Positions 37,883 through 47,119 are shown, numbered from the stretch's first letter. The stretch: DNA of 64,000 bases from Pseudomonas asgharzadehiana (GCF_019139815.1 NZ_CP077079.1:4960001-5024000), one strand, 5' to 3'. A program made the numbers and translations. The notes: generated from the letters alone by a model not told the origin.

Positions 37883-39007
37883 ATGTCCACCGAAACCCTG
37901 TTGAAAACCCCCTTGCACGCTCTGCACCTCGAGTTGGGCGCACGCATGGTGCCCTTCGCCGGCTACGACATGCCGGTGCAGTACCCGCTGGGCGTGATGA
38001 AGGAACACCAACACACCCGTGAGCAGGCCGGGTTGTTCGACGTGTCCCACATGGGCCAGATCCGCCTGACCGGCGCCAACGCCGCCAAAGCCTTGGAAAC
38101 CCTGGTGCCTGTCGACATTCTCGACCTGCCGGTGGGCATGCAGCGCTACGCCATGTTCACCAACGAACAAGGCGGCATCCTCGATGACCTGATGGTCGCC
38201 AACCTGGGTAACGATGAGCTGTTCCTGGTGGTCAACGCCGCCTGCAAGGATCAGGACCTGGCACACCTGCGCAAGCACATTGGCGACCAATGCACCATCG
38301 AGCCGCTGTTCGAAGAGCGCGCGCTGCTGGCCCTGCAAGGCCCGTTGGCGGTGAAGGTGCTGGCGCGCCTGGCGCCGGAGGTCAGCAAGATGACGTTCAT
38401 GCAGTTCGCCGCGTTGCGTCTGCTGGGCGTGGACTGCTACGTGAGCCGCTCGGGTTACACCGGCGAAGACGGTTTTGAGATCTCCGTGCCTGCCGCCAGC
38501 GCCGAAAGCCTGGCCCGCAGCCTGCTGGCCGAGACCGAAGTACAGGCCATCGGCCTGGGCGCCCGCGACTCGCTGCGCCTTGAAGCTGGCCTGTGCCTGT
38601 ACGGCCACGACATGAACACCGACACCACGCCGATCGAAGCCAGCCTGTTGTGGGCGATTTCCAAGGCGCGCCGTGCCGACGGTGCGCGTGCCGGCGGTTT
38701 CCCTGGCGCCGACCGGATCTTCACCCAGCAGCAAGCCGGCGTCGGCCGCAAGCGCGTGGGCCTGCTGCCGCAAGAGCGCACGCCCGTGCGGGAGGGCGCG
38801 GAAATCGTCGACGAACATGGCACGGTGATCGGCAGCGTGTGCAGCGGCGGCTTTGGTCCGAGCCTGGGCGGCCCGCTTGCCATGGGCTACCTGGACAGCG
38901 CATTCACCGCCTTGGATACCGAAGTCGCTGCGTTGGTGCGTGGGAAAAAGGTGCCTCTTCGTGTAAGTAAAATGCCATTCGTGCCGCAACGTTACTTCCG
39001 TGGCTGA
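37883..39007 (+). CDS. gcvT: Glycine cleavage system T protein (aminomethyltransferase)
   Basis: Folate-dependent enzyme of 374 aa that releases ammonia from aminomethyl-GcvH and makes 5,10-methylene-THF. Typical segments are MVPFAGYDMPVQYP, LFDVSHMGQI, SGYTGEDGFE and GLGARDSLRLEAGLCLYG. Last gene of the operon, 39 bp after sdaA with a CAGGAG site. The stop is followed by a 12-bp inverted repeat. Confidence 0.95.
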   Translation: MSTETLLKTPLHALHLELGARMVPFAGYDMPVQYPLGVMKEHQHTREQAGLFDVSHMGQIRLTGANAAKALETLVPVDILDLPVGMQRYAMFTNEQGGILDDLMVANLGNDELFLVVNAACKDQDLAHLRKHIGDQCTIEPLFEERALLALQGPLAVKVLARLAPEVSKMTFMQFAALRLLGVDCYVSRSGYTGEDGFEISVPAASAESLARSLLAETEVQAIGLGARDSLRLEAGLCLYGHDMNTDTTPIEASLLWAISKARRADGARAGGFPGADRIFTQQQAGVGRKRVGLLPQERTPVREGAEIVDEHGTVIGSVCSGGFGPSLGGPLAMGYLDSAFTALDTEVAALVRGKKVPLRVSKMPFVPQRYFRG

Positions 39008-39024
39008 CTGTTCCTATAAGTAAC

Positions 39025-39063
39025 GCGGTTGCGTTAACGTGCACTAATCTGTAACGCAACCGC
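39025..39063. repeat. 12-bp perfect inverted repeat after gcvT
   Basis: Arms GCGGTTGCGTTA and TAACGCAACCGC, 15-nt loop. No T-tract follows, so it could be a Rho-type 3' end, an mRNA-stabilising stem or an operator. Confidence 0.6.
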
Positions 39064-39090
39064 CATAAAACAGTGCAGTAGCGATAGTCA

Positions 39091-39116
39091 TTGTTATAGG
39101 GTTTTCCCTATAACAA
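39091..39116. repeat. 11-bp perfect hairpin upstream of the cold-shock gene
   Basis: Arms TTGTTATAGGG and CCCTATAACAA with a TTTT loop. It lies 28 bp after the previous repeat. It may be an operator or an RNA hairpin. The rest of 39117-39395 shows no convincing gene and may be the long 5' UTR usual for cold-shock mRNAs. Confidence 0.6.
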
Positions 39117-39395
39117 GTGACTAACTCTATCGAATAAGTCCGTTCCATATTATTCAACCCAGTCTCATGAAACCGAGCAAAACCTGGGGTTTGGCGGGGC
39201 TTGTTTTTTTCATATTAGTTGGCGTAGAGTTTGCCCACTGTGTTTGCATGGGTCGCTTGGAACCTGGACCTGGGCAGTAGCTGAAGTAGTTGCGCTACAA
39301 CCCGTTCGACGTCTCTTACTTTCCTGCAACCCAGCCCAGTACTCTTTCATGTGAAAGGGGCTGTCATTAATTTTAGTGTCAAAGGAAAGAAGACA

Positions 39396-39608
39396 ATGTC
39401 TACACGTCAGAGCGGTACCGTTAAATGGTTCAACGACGAGAAAGGGTTTGGTTTTATCACGCCAGAAAGCGGTCCGGATCTGTTCGTGCATTTCCGCGCT
39501 ATCCAGGGCAACGGTTTCAAGAGCCTGAAAGAAGGCCAGAAAGTGACCTTCGTTGCCGTGCAAGGCCAAAAAGGCATGCAGGCTGACGAAGTACAAGCAG
39601 AAGCCTGA
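39396..39608 (+). CDS. Cold-shock domain protein (CspA family)
   Basis: Small nucleic-acid-binding protein of 70 aa that acts as an RNA chaperone. RNP1 (KGFGFITP) and RNP2 (LFVHFRAI) motifs are present; the usual QTGTVKWFN start reads [13 protein letters not shown] 39396 has AAAGGAAAGAAG upstream. The preceding 388-bp gap contains two strong inverted repeats, and a long untranslated leader is likely. An intrinsic terminator ends the gene. Confidence 0.95.
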   Translation: MSTRQSGTVKWFNDEKGFGFITPESGPDLFVHFRAIQGNGFKSLKEGQKVTFVAVQGQKGMQADEVQAEA

Positions 39609-39626
39609 TCTCTACCTGCGACAAAA

Positions 39627-39656
39627 AGCCCCTGATATGACATCAGGGGCTTTTTT
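39627..39656 (+). terminator. Intrinsic terminator of the cold-shock gene
   Basis: Stem AGCCCCTGAT / ATCAGGGGCT, ATGAC-type loop and a T6 tail, 18 bp after the stop. The A-run on the left arm would allow some function in the opposite direction. Confidence 0.92.
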
Positions 39657-39703
39657 ATGGGCGCGATTCCGTAAACTGCGTGTTTTCTCCAGAGAGCCCT
39701 GCC

Positions 39704-40192
39704 ATGTCCAAACCCCTGCTGAGCCCCCAAGGCGAATTTCCCGCCGTTGGCCTGGGCCGTCGCCTGGCAGCGATGTTCTATGATTTGCTGCTGTGCACCG
39801 CACTGCTGATCGTCACCGCGTTTATCTACAAGCTGGTATGGATCGCGTTCGTCGGCGAAGCCAGGATGCGCACCCTCACCGAGTCCGGCGCCTTGGACGG
39901 CGATCCGCTGCTGTCGACGATTCTGTTGTTCGTGCTGTTTGGCTTCTTCGCCAAGTTCTGGACCCACTCGGGTCAGACCTTGGGCATGCAGGTGTGGGGG
40001 GTACGCGTGCAGAACGCCGACGGCTCACGCATCAGCCTGTGGCAGGCACTGTTGCGCTTTGTGGTGTCGATTGCGTCGTGGCTGTGCGTGGGGTTGGGGT
40101 TTATCTGGTCGCTGTTTGATAAGCACAAACGCAGCTGGCATGACATCTATTCGGACACGCAACTGGTGCGCGTCCCAAAGCAAAAGAAGTAA
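39704..40192 (+). CDS. RDD-family inner-membrane protein
   Basis: Membrane protein of 162 aa with the RDD domain: an N-terminal GLGRRLAAMFYDLLLC carrying the conserved Arg and Asp, and hydrophobic helices near residues 25-45, 68-85 and 118-137. The third motif is LGMQVWGVRVQNADG, and it ends with SLFDKHKRSWHDIYSDT. Function of the family is poorly known; transport or ion handling has been proposed. A diverged REP separates it from the convergent nadA. Confidence 0.85.
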   Translation: MSKPLLSPQGEFPAVGLGRRLAAMFYDLLLCTALLIVTAFIYKLVWIAFVGEARMRTLTESGALDGDPLLSTILLFVLFGFFAKFWTHSGQTLGMQVWGVRVQNADGSRISLWQALLRFVVSIASWLCVGLGFIWSLFDKHKRSWHDIYSDTQLVRVPKQKK

Positions 40193-40211
40193 CCCCTGCC
40201 CAATGGAAATC

Positions 40212-40248
40212 AACCGGTGGGAGGGGGCTTGCACCCCTCCCACCGGTT
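40212..40248. repeat. Diverged REP element 9 with paired base changes
   Basis: AACCGGTGGGAGGGG...CCCCTCCCACCGGTT: the same central core as the other REPs, but the outer arms read ACCGGT instead of AATGT on both sides, so pairing is kept and extended. It lies between the convergent RDD and nadA genes. Confidence 0.75.
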
Positions 40249-40267
40249 TGACCGAGCCCGTTTCGGC

Positions 40268-41326
40268 TCAGGCGTTGCCGGCCAGCTTCAGACGTGCGGC
40301 CTGGGTAAAGTCCAGCATGCGCTTGAGCGGCCGCACGGCATGCGGGATCACCGACGGTTCGACGAAGATCTCATTGCTGCCCTCACGCAGGCACTGCAAC
40401 GTGCGCTCCAGCGTGTTCATCGCCATCCACGGGCAATGCGCGCAACTGCGGCACGCAGCACCGTTGCCCGCCGTAGGCGCTTCCACGAAAACCTTGTCCG
40501 GGCAGAGCTGCTGCATCTTGTAGAAGATGCCGCGGTCGGTCGCCACGATGAAGGTCTTGTTCGGTAAGCGTTGCGCCGCAGCGATCAACTGGCTGGTGGA
40601 GCCCACCGCATCGGCGAGCTCGATCACCGAGGTCGGGGATTCGGGATGCACCAGAATGGCCGCATCCGGGTACAGCGCCTTCATGTCTTCCAACTGCTTG
40701 GACTTGAACTCTTCGTGCACGATGCACGCACCGTCCCACAGCAACATGTCGGCACCGGTCTGGCGCTGGATATAAGTGCCCAGGTGTTTGTCCGGGCCCC
40801 AGATGATGGTCTCGCCGTTGTCCATCAGGCTTTCGACGATTTCCAGCGCGCAGCTGGAGGTCACCACCCAGTCGGCCCGGGCTTTGACCGCAGCCGAGGT
40901 GTTGGCGTAGACCACCACGGTGCGCTCGGGATGCTGGTCGCAGAATGCCGAAAACTCATCCACCGGGCAGCCCAGGTCCAGCGAGCACGTGGCTTCCAGA
41001 GTGGGCATGAGGATGCGTTTGTCGGGTGTGAGGATCTTGGCGGTCTCACCCATGAAACGCACGCCGGCGACCAGTACGGTCTTGGCCGGGTGGGCGGCGC
41101 CGAAGCGGGCCATTTCCAGGGAGTCGGAGACACAGCCGCCGGTTTCTTCGGCCAGGGCCTGAATCACCGGGTCGCAATAGAAGTGGGCCACCAGCACCGC
41201 GTCCTGAGCCTTGAGCTCGGCGGCGATGGCGGCGCGCAGGCTCGCCTCTTCGTCGGCGCTGAGGGCCTTGGGCTGCTTGGCGTCGAGATGGGCTTGAACC
41301 AGTAGGCGTTCGGAAATGTGCGTCAT
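40268..41326 (-). CDS. nadA: Quinolinate synthase NadA
   Basis: [4Fe-4S] enzyme of 352 aa that condenses iminoaspartate with dihydroxyacetone phosphate in NAD synthesis. Conserved stretches include [41 protein letters not shown] and the C-terminal [14 protein letters not shown], where cluster cysteines lie. ATG 41326 is chosen because upstream residues do not fit the family. It is divergent from the lipid cluster. Confidence 0.95.
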   Translation of the reverse strand: MTHISERLLVQAHLDAKQPKALSADEEASLRAAIAAELKAQDAVLVAHFYCDPVIQALAEETGGCVSDSLEMARFGAAHPAKTVLVAGVRFMGETAKILTPDKRILMPTLEATCSLDLGCPVDEFSAFCDQHPERTVVVYANTSAAVKARADWVVTSSCALEIVESLMDNGETIIWGPDKHLGTYIQRQTGADMLLWDGACIVHEEFKSKQLEDMKALYPDAAILVHPESPTSVIELADAVGSTSQLIAAAQRLPNKTFIVATDRGIFYKMQQLCPDKVFVEAPTAGNGAACRSCAHCPWMAMNTLERTLQCLREGSNEIFVEPSVIPHAVRPLKRMLDFTQAARLKLAGNA

Positions 41327-41532
41327 ATTCGCAAGACCTGCAGGCGCAGTTGCGCGAAAGTCGAGTTTACCACCGGCTCTGGAGCCCTTCGGGCGCCGCC
41401 GGACGAAGTGATCGTGTTCATCAAGCACGGGTAAAGGTGAAGCTGCGCAAGGCTACAGAATATCGAATGGATTCAAAAGCCTAATCTGGCCATGACACCT
41501 GCTCCTGCTCAGCAAAAAAAAATAATGGCACA

Positions 41533-41564
41533 TTGACTCTCCCCCTCGCAGGAGGGTTTACGCT
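41533..41564 (+). promoter_or_regulatory. MerR-type promoter of the lipid cluster
   Basis: TTGACT (-35) and TACGCT (-10) are separated by 20 bp, longer than the usual 17. The spacer contains the dyad ACTCTCC-N8-GGAGGGT (6 of 7 positions pair), the layout of promoters that MerR proteins activate by twisting the DNA. The expected start is near 41571, about 80 bp before the first gene. The rest of 41327-41650 shows no gene. Confidence 0.6.
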
Positions 41565-41650
41565 CCCCCGCCTTCAAAAACACCTCAAGCAAATCCCGTC
41601 AGGGTCACTGCTCACACCCCTCTCATTTACGCGTTATAGGGACATAACCT

Positions 41651-42220
41651 TTGAACAATCCACTGGACTTGGACAGCGTCATTACCACCACCCGCGAAAT
41701 CCTCGCACAGCTACTGGTGATGGATGCCGCCGATGTAAATGAGCACAGCAGCATCGTGGAAGACCTGAGTGCCGACTCGCTGGATATCGTCGACCTGAGT
41801 TTTCAGCTCGGCCGCCACTACGGCTGCACGCTGCCCAAGACCAGCGTACTCGACCATGCGGTCGCGGTGTTTGGCGATGTCAGCGGGCTGGTCGAGAAAG
41901 GCCGCATCACGCAGGCCGGCGTGGAGCTTCTGGAACACAGCCTGAGCGCGTTTACCCCCGGACAGTTGCGCAGCGGCATGCAGCCGGCGGATGTGTTCGC
42001 GGCCACGACCGTGCGCAACTGGGCCGAGCAGTGCTACCGCATGTTCAACTACTTGCCCGCGACCTGCCCCGAGTGTGCCGCCGACCAGGCCCGTCTCAAT
42101 GAGCGTAGCCAAGTCGTGTGTTGCGGTTGCAGTGCGCGCTTGACGCCGATGGAGGGCGATGAAATTTCTCGCCACCTGGTGGAGCAATTTGCCGCGTCGC
42201 GTTTGCCGCAAGCGGTCTAG
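41651..42220 (+). CDS. Acyl carrier protein fused to a zinc-ribbon-like C-terminal domain
   Basis: Protein of 189 aa. Residues 1-85 are an ACP with the phosphopantetheine serine at Ser43 (LSADSLDIVDLSFQLG). The following 100 residues are not ACP. They hold CPEC (139-142) and CCGC (157-160), spaced like a zinc ribbon, and end in charged helices. It should carry the growing acyl chain for the ketosynthases encoded next. ACPs rarely have such a tail; it may recruit a partner enzyme. The start is TTG; the first ATG lies too far inside the ACP domain. First gene of the cluster, 10 bp before the KS gene. Confidence 0.8.
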   Translation: MNNPLDLDSVITTTREILAQLLVMDAADVNEHSSIVEDLSADSLDIVDLSFQLGRHYGCTLPKTSVLDHAVAVFGDVSGLVEKGRITQAGVELLEHSLSAFTPGQLRSGMQPADVFAATTVRNWAEQCYRMFNYLPATCPECAADQARLNERSQVVCCGCSARLTPMEGDEISRHLVEQFAASRLPQAV

Positions 42221-42230
42221 GAGTTTGCTC

Positions 42231-43505
42231 ATGGGGCCGCGAGAGGTTTTAGTCACGGGCTACGGGCTGGTAGCCCCCACGGCACTGGATGCTGCAACGC
42301 TGTTTGCACACATCCGTGGCAAGCGTTCGTGTATCCGTCAACATCCGGTGTTTGCCGAACTGGGCTTCGCGGTGAGCGCCGCCGGTTATATCGACCACGC
42401 GCAGTGGCAGGCCATGGCCGCGCAGGTGGCGGTGGATGCTACAACGCTACCGCGCCAGAGCCTGCTCGCCGAGTTCGTCGCCCGGCAGGCGCTGCAGCAG
42501 GCAGGCCTGGTTGCCGCCGATTTTTCCCGCGTGGCCAGCGGCGTGTTCCTCGGCGCCAACAAGCATTGCGTGAGCCGTGACCTGCAAGAAGCCAGTCGCC
42601 ATATGGACGCCACCGGCAGCGTCGACCTGGATCGCTACCTGGACAACCACACCCTGGTGGGTGGCCCATTCGCTCGGCGGATCGACCAGCAGACGGTCCA
42701 CATCGCCCGCCTGCTCGGCATTCGCGACCATATCAGCACCCACTCCGACGCCTGCGCGGCCGGAACCATGGCGATCGGCAGCGCGTTTCGCGCCATCGCG
42801 CGCGGCGACATCGACGTGGCCATCTGCGGCGCCGTCGAGTTGATGGCCCACGAATTGTCCTACTACAGCTTCGACGGCCTGGGTGCGATTTGCCAGCGTG
42901 CCGACCTCGCACCCGAGCAACAGAGTCGCCCGTTCATGAATGACCGCTGCGGGTTCGTCCTCGGCGAAGGCGCGGCGATGCTCGTGCTCGAGTCCAGGGA
43001 ACATGCCGAACGACGCAAGGCCCGCGCCCTCGGCCGGGTCTTGGGCTACGCCAATTATTGCGAAGCACAGAAGATCACCTCCAGCAGCCGCGATGGCAGC
43101 CACTACGCCCACTGCATGAACGCCGCCCTTGCCAGTGCCGGCCTGAGCCACGACGCCGTGGACCACGTCAATACCCATGGCACCTCGACCCAGGCGAACG
43201 ATCGCAGTGAAGCACTGGCCATCGAGCGTGTGTTCGGCGCGGCCGCAAGCACGATGACGTTTACCGCCAACAAATCGGCGATTGGCCACTCGCTGGCGGC
43301 CAGCGGCGCCATCGAGGCGGTGTTGTCATTGATGACCCTGCAGCAAGGCGTGGCGTTGCCCACCCTTAACTATGACCCGGCAAATGCCGAGTTCCCTGAG
43401 TTGAACTTCCTGACCGAAGCACAGCAACAGCCCATCAAGGTGGTGCTGTCCAATTCGTTCGGTTTTGGTGGCGTCAACAGTTCGCTGGTGTTGGGAAACG
43501 CATGA
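42231..43505 (+). CDS. Beta-ketoacyl-ACP synthase (KS1, FabF-like, catalytic)
   Basis: Condensing enzyme of 424 aa that should extend an ACP-bound acyl chain. The catalytic set is complete: Cys175 (HSDACAAGT), His316 (VNTHGTST), Lys348 and His353 (NKSAIGHS). FGFGGVNSSLVLG closes the fold. ATG 42231 has TAGGAG upstream; the longer frame overlaps the ACP gene. It is followed after one base by a degenerate KS-like gene. A catalytic KS beside a non-catalytic one recalls the KS/chain-length-factor pairs of type II polyketide and aryl polyene pathways. Confidence 0.85.
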   Translation: MGPREVLVTGYGLVAPTALDAATLFAHIRGKRSCIRQHPVFAELGFAVSAAGYIDHAQWQAMAAQVAVDATTLPRQSLLAEFVARQALQQAGLVAADFSRVASGVFLGANKHCVSRDLQEASRHMDATGSVDLDRYLDNHTLVGGPFARRIDQQTVHIARLLGIRDHISTHSDACAAGTMAIGSAFRAIARGDIDVAICGAVELMAHELSYYSFDGLGAICQRADLAPEQQSRPFMNDRCGFVLGEGAAMLVLESREHAERRKARALGRVLGYANYCEAQKITSSSRDGSHYAHCMNAALASAGLSHDAVDHVNTHGTSTQANDRSEALAIERVFGAAASTMTFTANKSAIGHSLAASGAIEAVLSLMTLQQGVALPTLNYDPANAEFPELNFLTEAQQQPIKVVLSNSFGFGGVNSSLVLGNA

Positions 43506-43506
43506 G

Positions 43507-44574
43507 ATGAACAGCCTTCAAGCAAAACCCGTCTACCTGGTCGCCGCATCCGTGTTCAACAGCGCCGGTAGTGAGTGCGCCGACTTACATGGCTCGGCGC
43601 CGGTCGCCCACGTGTTGGATTTCCCCCCAGGCCCGTTGGCCTATCCAGTGACCGTACCGCGTTTGCCGACCACGGTGTTCGACCGCAAGATTCAACGCAA
43701 TGTCGAACCGCAGGGCGCCAGGCTGCTGTATTGCGCCGGTCGTATGGCCGGCCCGCTGAATAACTTGCACCTCGCCGGCGAGCGGGTTGCGCTGATGGCC
43801 GCCATTCCGGAAGTGGATGGCCCCAGCTCCTGTTGGGAGGCCGTGCAGGCCATCGCCGAACAACCGGATGCGCTGCTCGCGCAACTGTTTGCGCATACCC
43901 CGCCGCTGCATGCGCTGATGATGCTCAACAGCAGCGTCATGGCCTACGTGGCCGAAGCCCTGCATTGCCACGGCCCCATGGGCGGTTTCTGCTCACAGAG
44001 CAATGCCGGGATCGATGCGCTGATCGAAGCGGTTGAACAGATCGCCGGTGATCGTGCCGATGCGGGTGTCGTGGTCAGCAGTAGCCCGAACCTCTCGCCT
44101 GCGCTGTATCTGCGCGACAGCACACAAAGCCCGCCTCAGGCAGACGCGAGCCTTTACGGCGAAGGCGCGGCAGCGCTGTTGCTGACCTCGCGCCCACCGG
44201 CAAACGGCACACATGCATTGCGCATTGCCGGGTTCGCCCGTGGCTACAGCGCCTCGCCCGAACGGTCGAGCGCCGTGGCGCAGCGAGTCGTCCAGCAAAC
44301 ATTAGCCAGGGAAAAACTCGGCATGCGCGACGTCGCACGGATTGTCGCCGCGCCAGGTACGCCGTTCCTGCCTCTTCTGTTCGCAGACACCCAGGCGATT
44401 TTCCACAGCAGCCGGCATATGACTGGCGACTTGGGGGCCAGCGCCTTGCTGACCGAAATCGCCCTGGCGCTTCACGATCACGCCGATGGCTACACCCTGC
44501 TGCTCGATCACAGCCGCGCAGGCCATTGGGGCGCCGTATTACTGGCCAACGAAACCACGGAGAAACAGGCATGA
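43507..44574 (+). CDS. Degenerate ketosynthase-like protein (chain-length-factor-like, 1)
   Basis: Thiolase-fold protein of 355 aa. It can be aligned to KS enzymes over ALHCHGPMGGFCSQSNAGIDALIEA and YGEGAAALLL, but the nucleophile position reads Asn or Ser within CSQSNAG. The HTHGTST and NKxxxGH blocks are missing, and the protein is about 60 residues shorter than KS1. It is probably a structural partner (KS-beta) of KS1 rather than an enzyme. It begins one base after KS1 and ends in an ATGA overlap with KS2. Confidence 0.7.
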   Translation: MNSLQAKPVYLVAASVFNSAGSECADLHGSAPVAHVLDFPPGPLAYPVTVPRLPTTVFDRKIQRNVEPQGARLLYCAGRMAGPLNNLHLAGERVALMAAIPEVDGPSSCWEAVQAIAEQPDALLAQLFAHTPPLHALMMLNSSVMAYVAEALHCHGPMGGFCSQSNAGIDALIEAVEQIAGDRADAGVVVSSSPNLSPALYLRDSTQSPPQADASLYGEGAAALLLTSRPPANGTHALRIAGFARGYSASPERSSAVAQRVVQQTLAREKLGMRDVARIVAAPGTPFLPLLFADTQAIFHSSRHMTGDLGASALLTEIALALHDHADGYTLLLDHSRAGHWGAVLLANETTEKQA

Positions 44575-45869
44575 GCCCACCAAGGATTGTGATAACCGGC
44601 ATGGGTGCCGTGACCGGCTTCGGTTTCGAATGGCAATCGATGTGGGCGCAGATGCTGCGCGGGGAGCACTGCATCCGCCCCTGGCAACCCGAAGGCGTGG
44701 CGGACGGGACGTTCCCGGTACGCTATGCGGCCGCCGTGGACAGCCGCCTGCTGCCCGACTACCTGCAAGGCCATCGCGCCTGGCAAATGCCCCTGGAAAA
44801 ACGCAGCCGATTGGGTTGGGTGGCGGCCAGCCAAGCCATTACCGACAGTGGCCTGACCCGCGAGCAACTGCGCGATGCCGCGGTACTGTGTGCGTCCGGC
44901 GCCCCGGCCCACAGCATCCAAGACATGCTGCTCACCGTCTCCAGCGAGCGGGATGCGCCACCGGCGTGGCGCCATTTGATGGCCAGGGTCGACCAGGTCG
45001 ATGCGGACCACTCGCTGCGCCAGAGCAACGACCGCCTGGCGCGGGTGATTGCCGATGACATCGGTTGCGAAGGCCCGGTGGTCAATATCAGCAGCGCCTG
45101 CGCGGGGGCCTCCCAGGCCATCGGCAATGCCTTCCAGATGATCCGCCGGGGTGAAGTCGAGGTCGCTATCGCCGGCGGCGCCGATTCGGTGCTGAGCCTG
45201 GACACCATGACCGCGCTGTACCTGTTGGGTGCCGCGAGCAGCGAACAACGCTGGGGCACCGGGCTTTGCCGGCCATTTGATCGCCACCGTAGCGGCCTGG
45301 TGGCCGGCGAAGGCGGCGGCTTTGTAGTGCTCGAAACCCTGGAGCGCGCCCTCGCCCGTGGCGCCGTGCCCTATGCCGAAGTGCTGGGTTTTGGCAGCAG
45401 CCTGGACGGCTACAAAGTCACTGCGCCCGACCCGCAGGGCCGGGGCGCCGCCCTCGCGATGCAGACCGCCCTGGACGACGCCGGCATCCGCCCGCAACAG
45501 GTGGACCTGATCAATGCCCACGGCACCTCCACCCCGCTCAACGATGCGGCCGAAACCCTCGCCATCAAGTCAGTGTTCGCCCAAGGCGAGCACTATCGAC
45601 GGCTGGCGGTCAGCGCCAACAAATCCCAGTTCGGCCACTTGATCGCAGCCGCCGGCGCGCCCGAGTTGATCGTCACAGCACTGGCCTGCAAGCACGACCG
45701 GATTACCCCGACCCTCAACCTGCACGATGCCGCCGACGACTGCGACCTGGATTACTGCGCCCATCAAACGGTGAACCGCCGCGTCGATGTGGCACTGAGC
45801 AACTCATTCGGTTTTGGCGGGCTCAATACCTGCCTGGTGCTGGGTAAATACCAGGAGCACGCACAATGA
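44571..45869 (+). CDS. Beta-ketoacyl-ACP synthase (KS2, catalytic)
   Basis: Second complete condensing enzyme, 432 aa. Cys177 (NISSACAGAS), His317 (INAHGTSTPLND), Lys351 and His356 (NKSQFGHL) are all present, and FGFGGLNTCLVLG ends the core. It overlaps the previous gene by ATGA and the next by ATGA, so KS-beta1, KS2 and KS-beta2 are translationally coupled. It may act on a different chain length from KS1 or on a different primer. Confidence 0.85.
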   Translation: MSPPRIVITGMGAVTGFGFEWQSMWAQMLRGEHCIRPWQPEGVADGTFPVRYAAAVDSRLLPDYLQGHRAWQMPLEKRSRLGWVAASQAITDSGLTREQLRDAAVLCASGAPAHSIQDMLLTVSSERDAPPAWRHLMARVDQVDADHSLRQSNDRLARVIADDIGCEGPVVNISSACAGASQAIGNAFQMIRRGEVEVAIAGGADSVLSLDTMTALYLLGAASSEQRWGTGLCRPFDRHRSGLVAGEGGGFVVLETLERALARGAVPYAEVLGFGSSLDGYKVTAPDPQGRGAALAMQTALDDAGIRPQQVDLINAHGTSTPLNDAAETLAIKSVFAQGEHYRRLAVSANKSQFGHLIAAAGAPELIVTALACKHDRITPTLNLHDAADDCDLDYCAHQTVNRRVDVALSNSFGFGGLNTCLVLGKYQEHAQ

Positions 45870-47077
45870 GCGGCGTACCCATCGCGATCGCCGGCAGCGG
45901 CTGCGTACTGGCCAGCGGTTGGGGCGTGGATGCGTTCTGGTCGGCGGCCTGCGAGTCGCGCAGCGGGATCAAGCCGCTGCGCTCGTTGCAGTTTCACAGT
46001 GAACGGGTCACAGCCTTCGGCCAGGTCCACTATGACGACCACCAACGCAGCCGTCAGGACCTTGCCCAAAACCTGCAACGTTACTGCACGCCCGCCGTCA
46101 TCTGGGGCGTCAGCGCGGTACGCCAGGCATTGGCCGAGGCCAATCTGAACCCAGGCACCGACGACCTGACCTACGGTCTTTATTGCTGCCAGGGCGGGTA
46201 TACCCATCCGTCGCTGGCGTCCTACGGCGAGTTGCTCCACGACTGTCGTCAAGCCGAAGGCGCCGACATGCGCCACCTGGCCCGACGCATCTTGCAGGAG
46301 CGGGCGCAGGACCCGTTCCTGGTGCTCAAAGGCCTGAGCAACATTCTGTTGGGCGTGACCAGCCTGGCGCTCAAGCTTGAATGCGAATGCAACGCCTACA
46401 TGCAGGGCGTCAGCGGCAACCTCGCGGCATTGCGTGAGGCCTGCGCCGCCTTGCAGAGCGGGCGCATCGACGTGGCCATCATCGTCGGCGCGGGCAGCGA
46501 ACTCGATGCATTGGCACTCAGCGCTCTGGTGCAGGCCGGCACGATCAGCGCCGACGGCGCCCACACCCTGCTGCCTTTCGATGCGCAAGGCACTGGCGGT
46601 ATCGCCGGCGAAGGCGCGGCGGCCTTGGTGTTGCGCCGGCGCGTAGAGCTTGGCGATGAAGCCCAGGTATGCCTGCAAACAATGACCGCCGATGTGGCGG
46701 TCGAAGCGTTGAACCTGCCTGACCGGCAAGCCGATTTGCTGGTGTGCGGCGCTACCGGCCAGCCCGACAAAGACCGGCGGTTGAGCCACACCCTGGCCCG
46801 AACCGGCGCCGCCCACATTACCAGCGGCGTGGCGGTAACCGGCCTGCTCAGCGCGGCCCCCAGCCTGGCGGACCTGATCCTCGCCCGCTGCGCCCTGCGC
46901 GCCCAGTGCGTGCCGCCGATTGCCGGGTTGCGCCAACCGGTGGCCGCGGACCTGCCCTTTGCGATGGGGGCCGCCCATTCGACAAAACTCGTCGACTGCC
47001 TGGTCCTCAACCAGGACGACAACGGTTTCAGTGCTTGTTACCACTTGACCTACAGCGAGCGGGCCGACAACGCCTGA
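45866..47077 (+). CDS. Degenerate ketosynthase-like protein (chain-length-factor-like, 2)
   Basis: KS-fold protein of 403 aa (VPIAIAGSGCVLASGWGVDAFW at the start; GIAGEGAAALVLRRR in the middle). The active-site stretch reads ECNAYMQGVSGN, with no cysteine at the nucleophile position and a Gln beside it, as in KS-beta proteins. HTHGTS and NKxxxGH are not found. It is probably the non-catalytic partner of KS2, whose stop codon overlaps its ATG. Confidence 0.72.
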   Translation: MSGVPIAIAGSGCVLASGWGVDAFWSAACESRSGIKPLRSLQFHSERVTAFGQVHYDDHQRSRQDLAQNLQRYCTPAVIWGVSAVRQALAEANLNPGTDDLTYGLYCCQGGYTHPSLASYGELLHDCRQAEGADMRHLARRILQERAQDPFLVLKGLSNILLGVTSLALKLECECNAYMQGVSGNLAALREACAALQSGRIDVAIIVGAGSELDALALSALVQAGTISADGAHTLLPFDAQGTGGIAGEGAAALVLRRRVELGDEAQVCLQTMTADVAVEALNLPDRQADLLVCGATGQPDKDRRLSHTLARTGAAHITSGVAVTGLLSAAPSLADLILARCALRAQCVPPIAGLRQPVAADLPFAMGAAHSTKLVDCLVLNQDDNGFSACYHLTYSERADNA

Positions 47078-47119
47078 CGTTCTTGACGACACCCTCCTCT
47101 TTTAAAGGACATGGATGTA

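Noticed and set aside
39167..39280. 37-codon hydrophobic ORF between gcvT and the cold-shock gene
   Set aside because: No ribosome-binding site and it lies within a likely untranslated leader; one hydrophobic stretch is not enough to call a gene.
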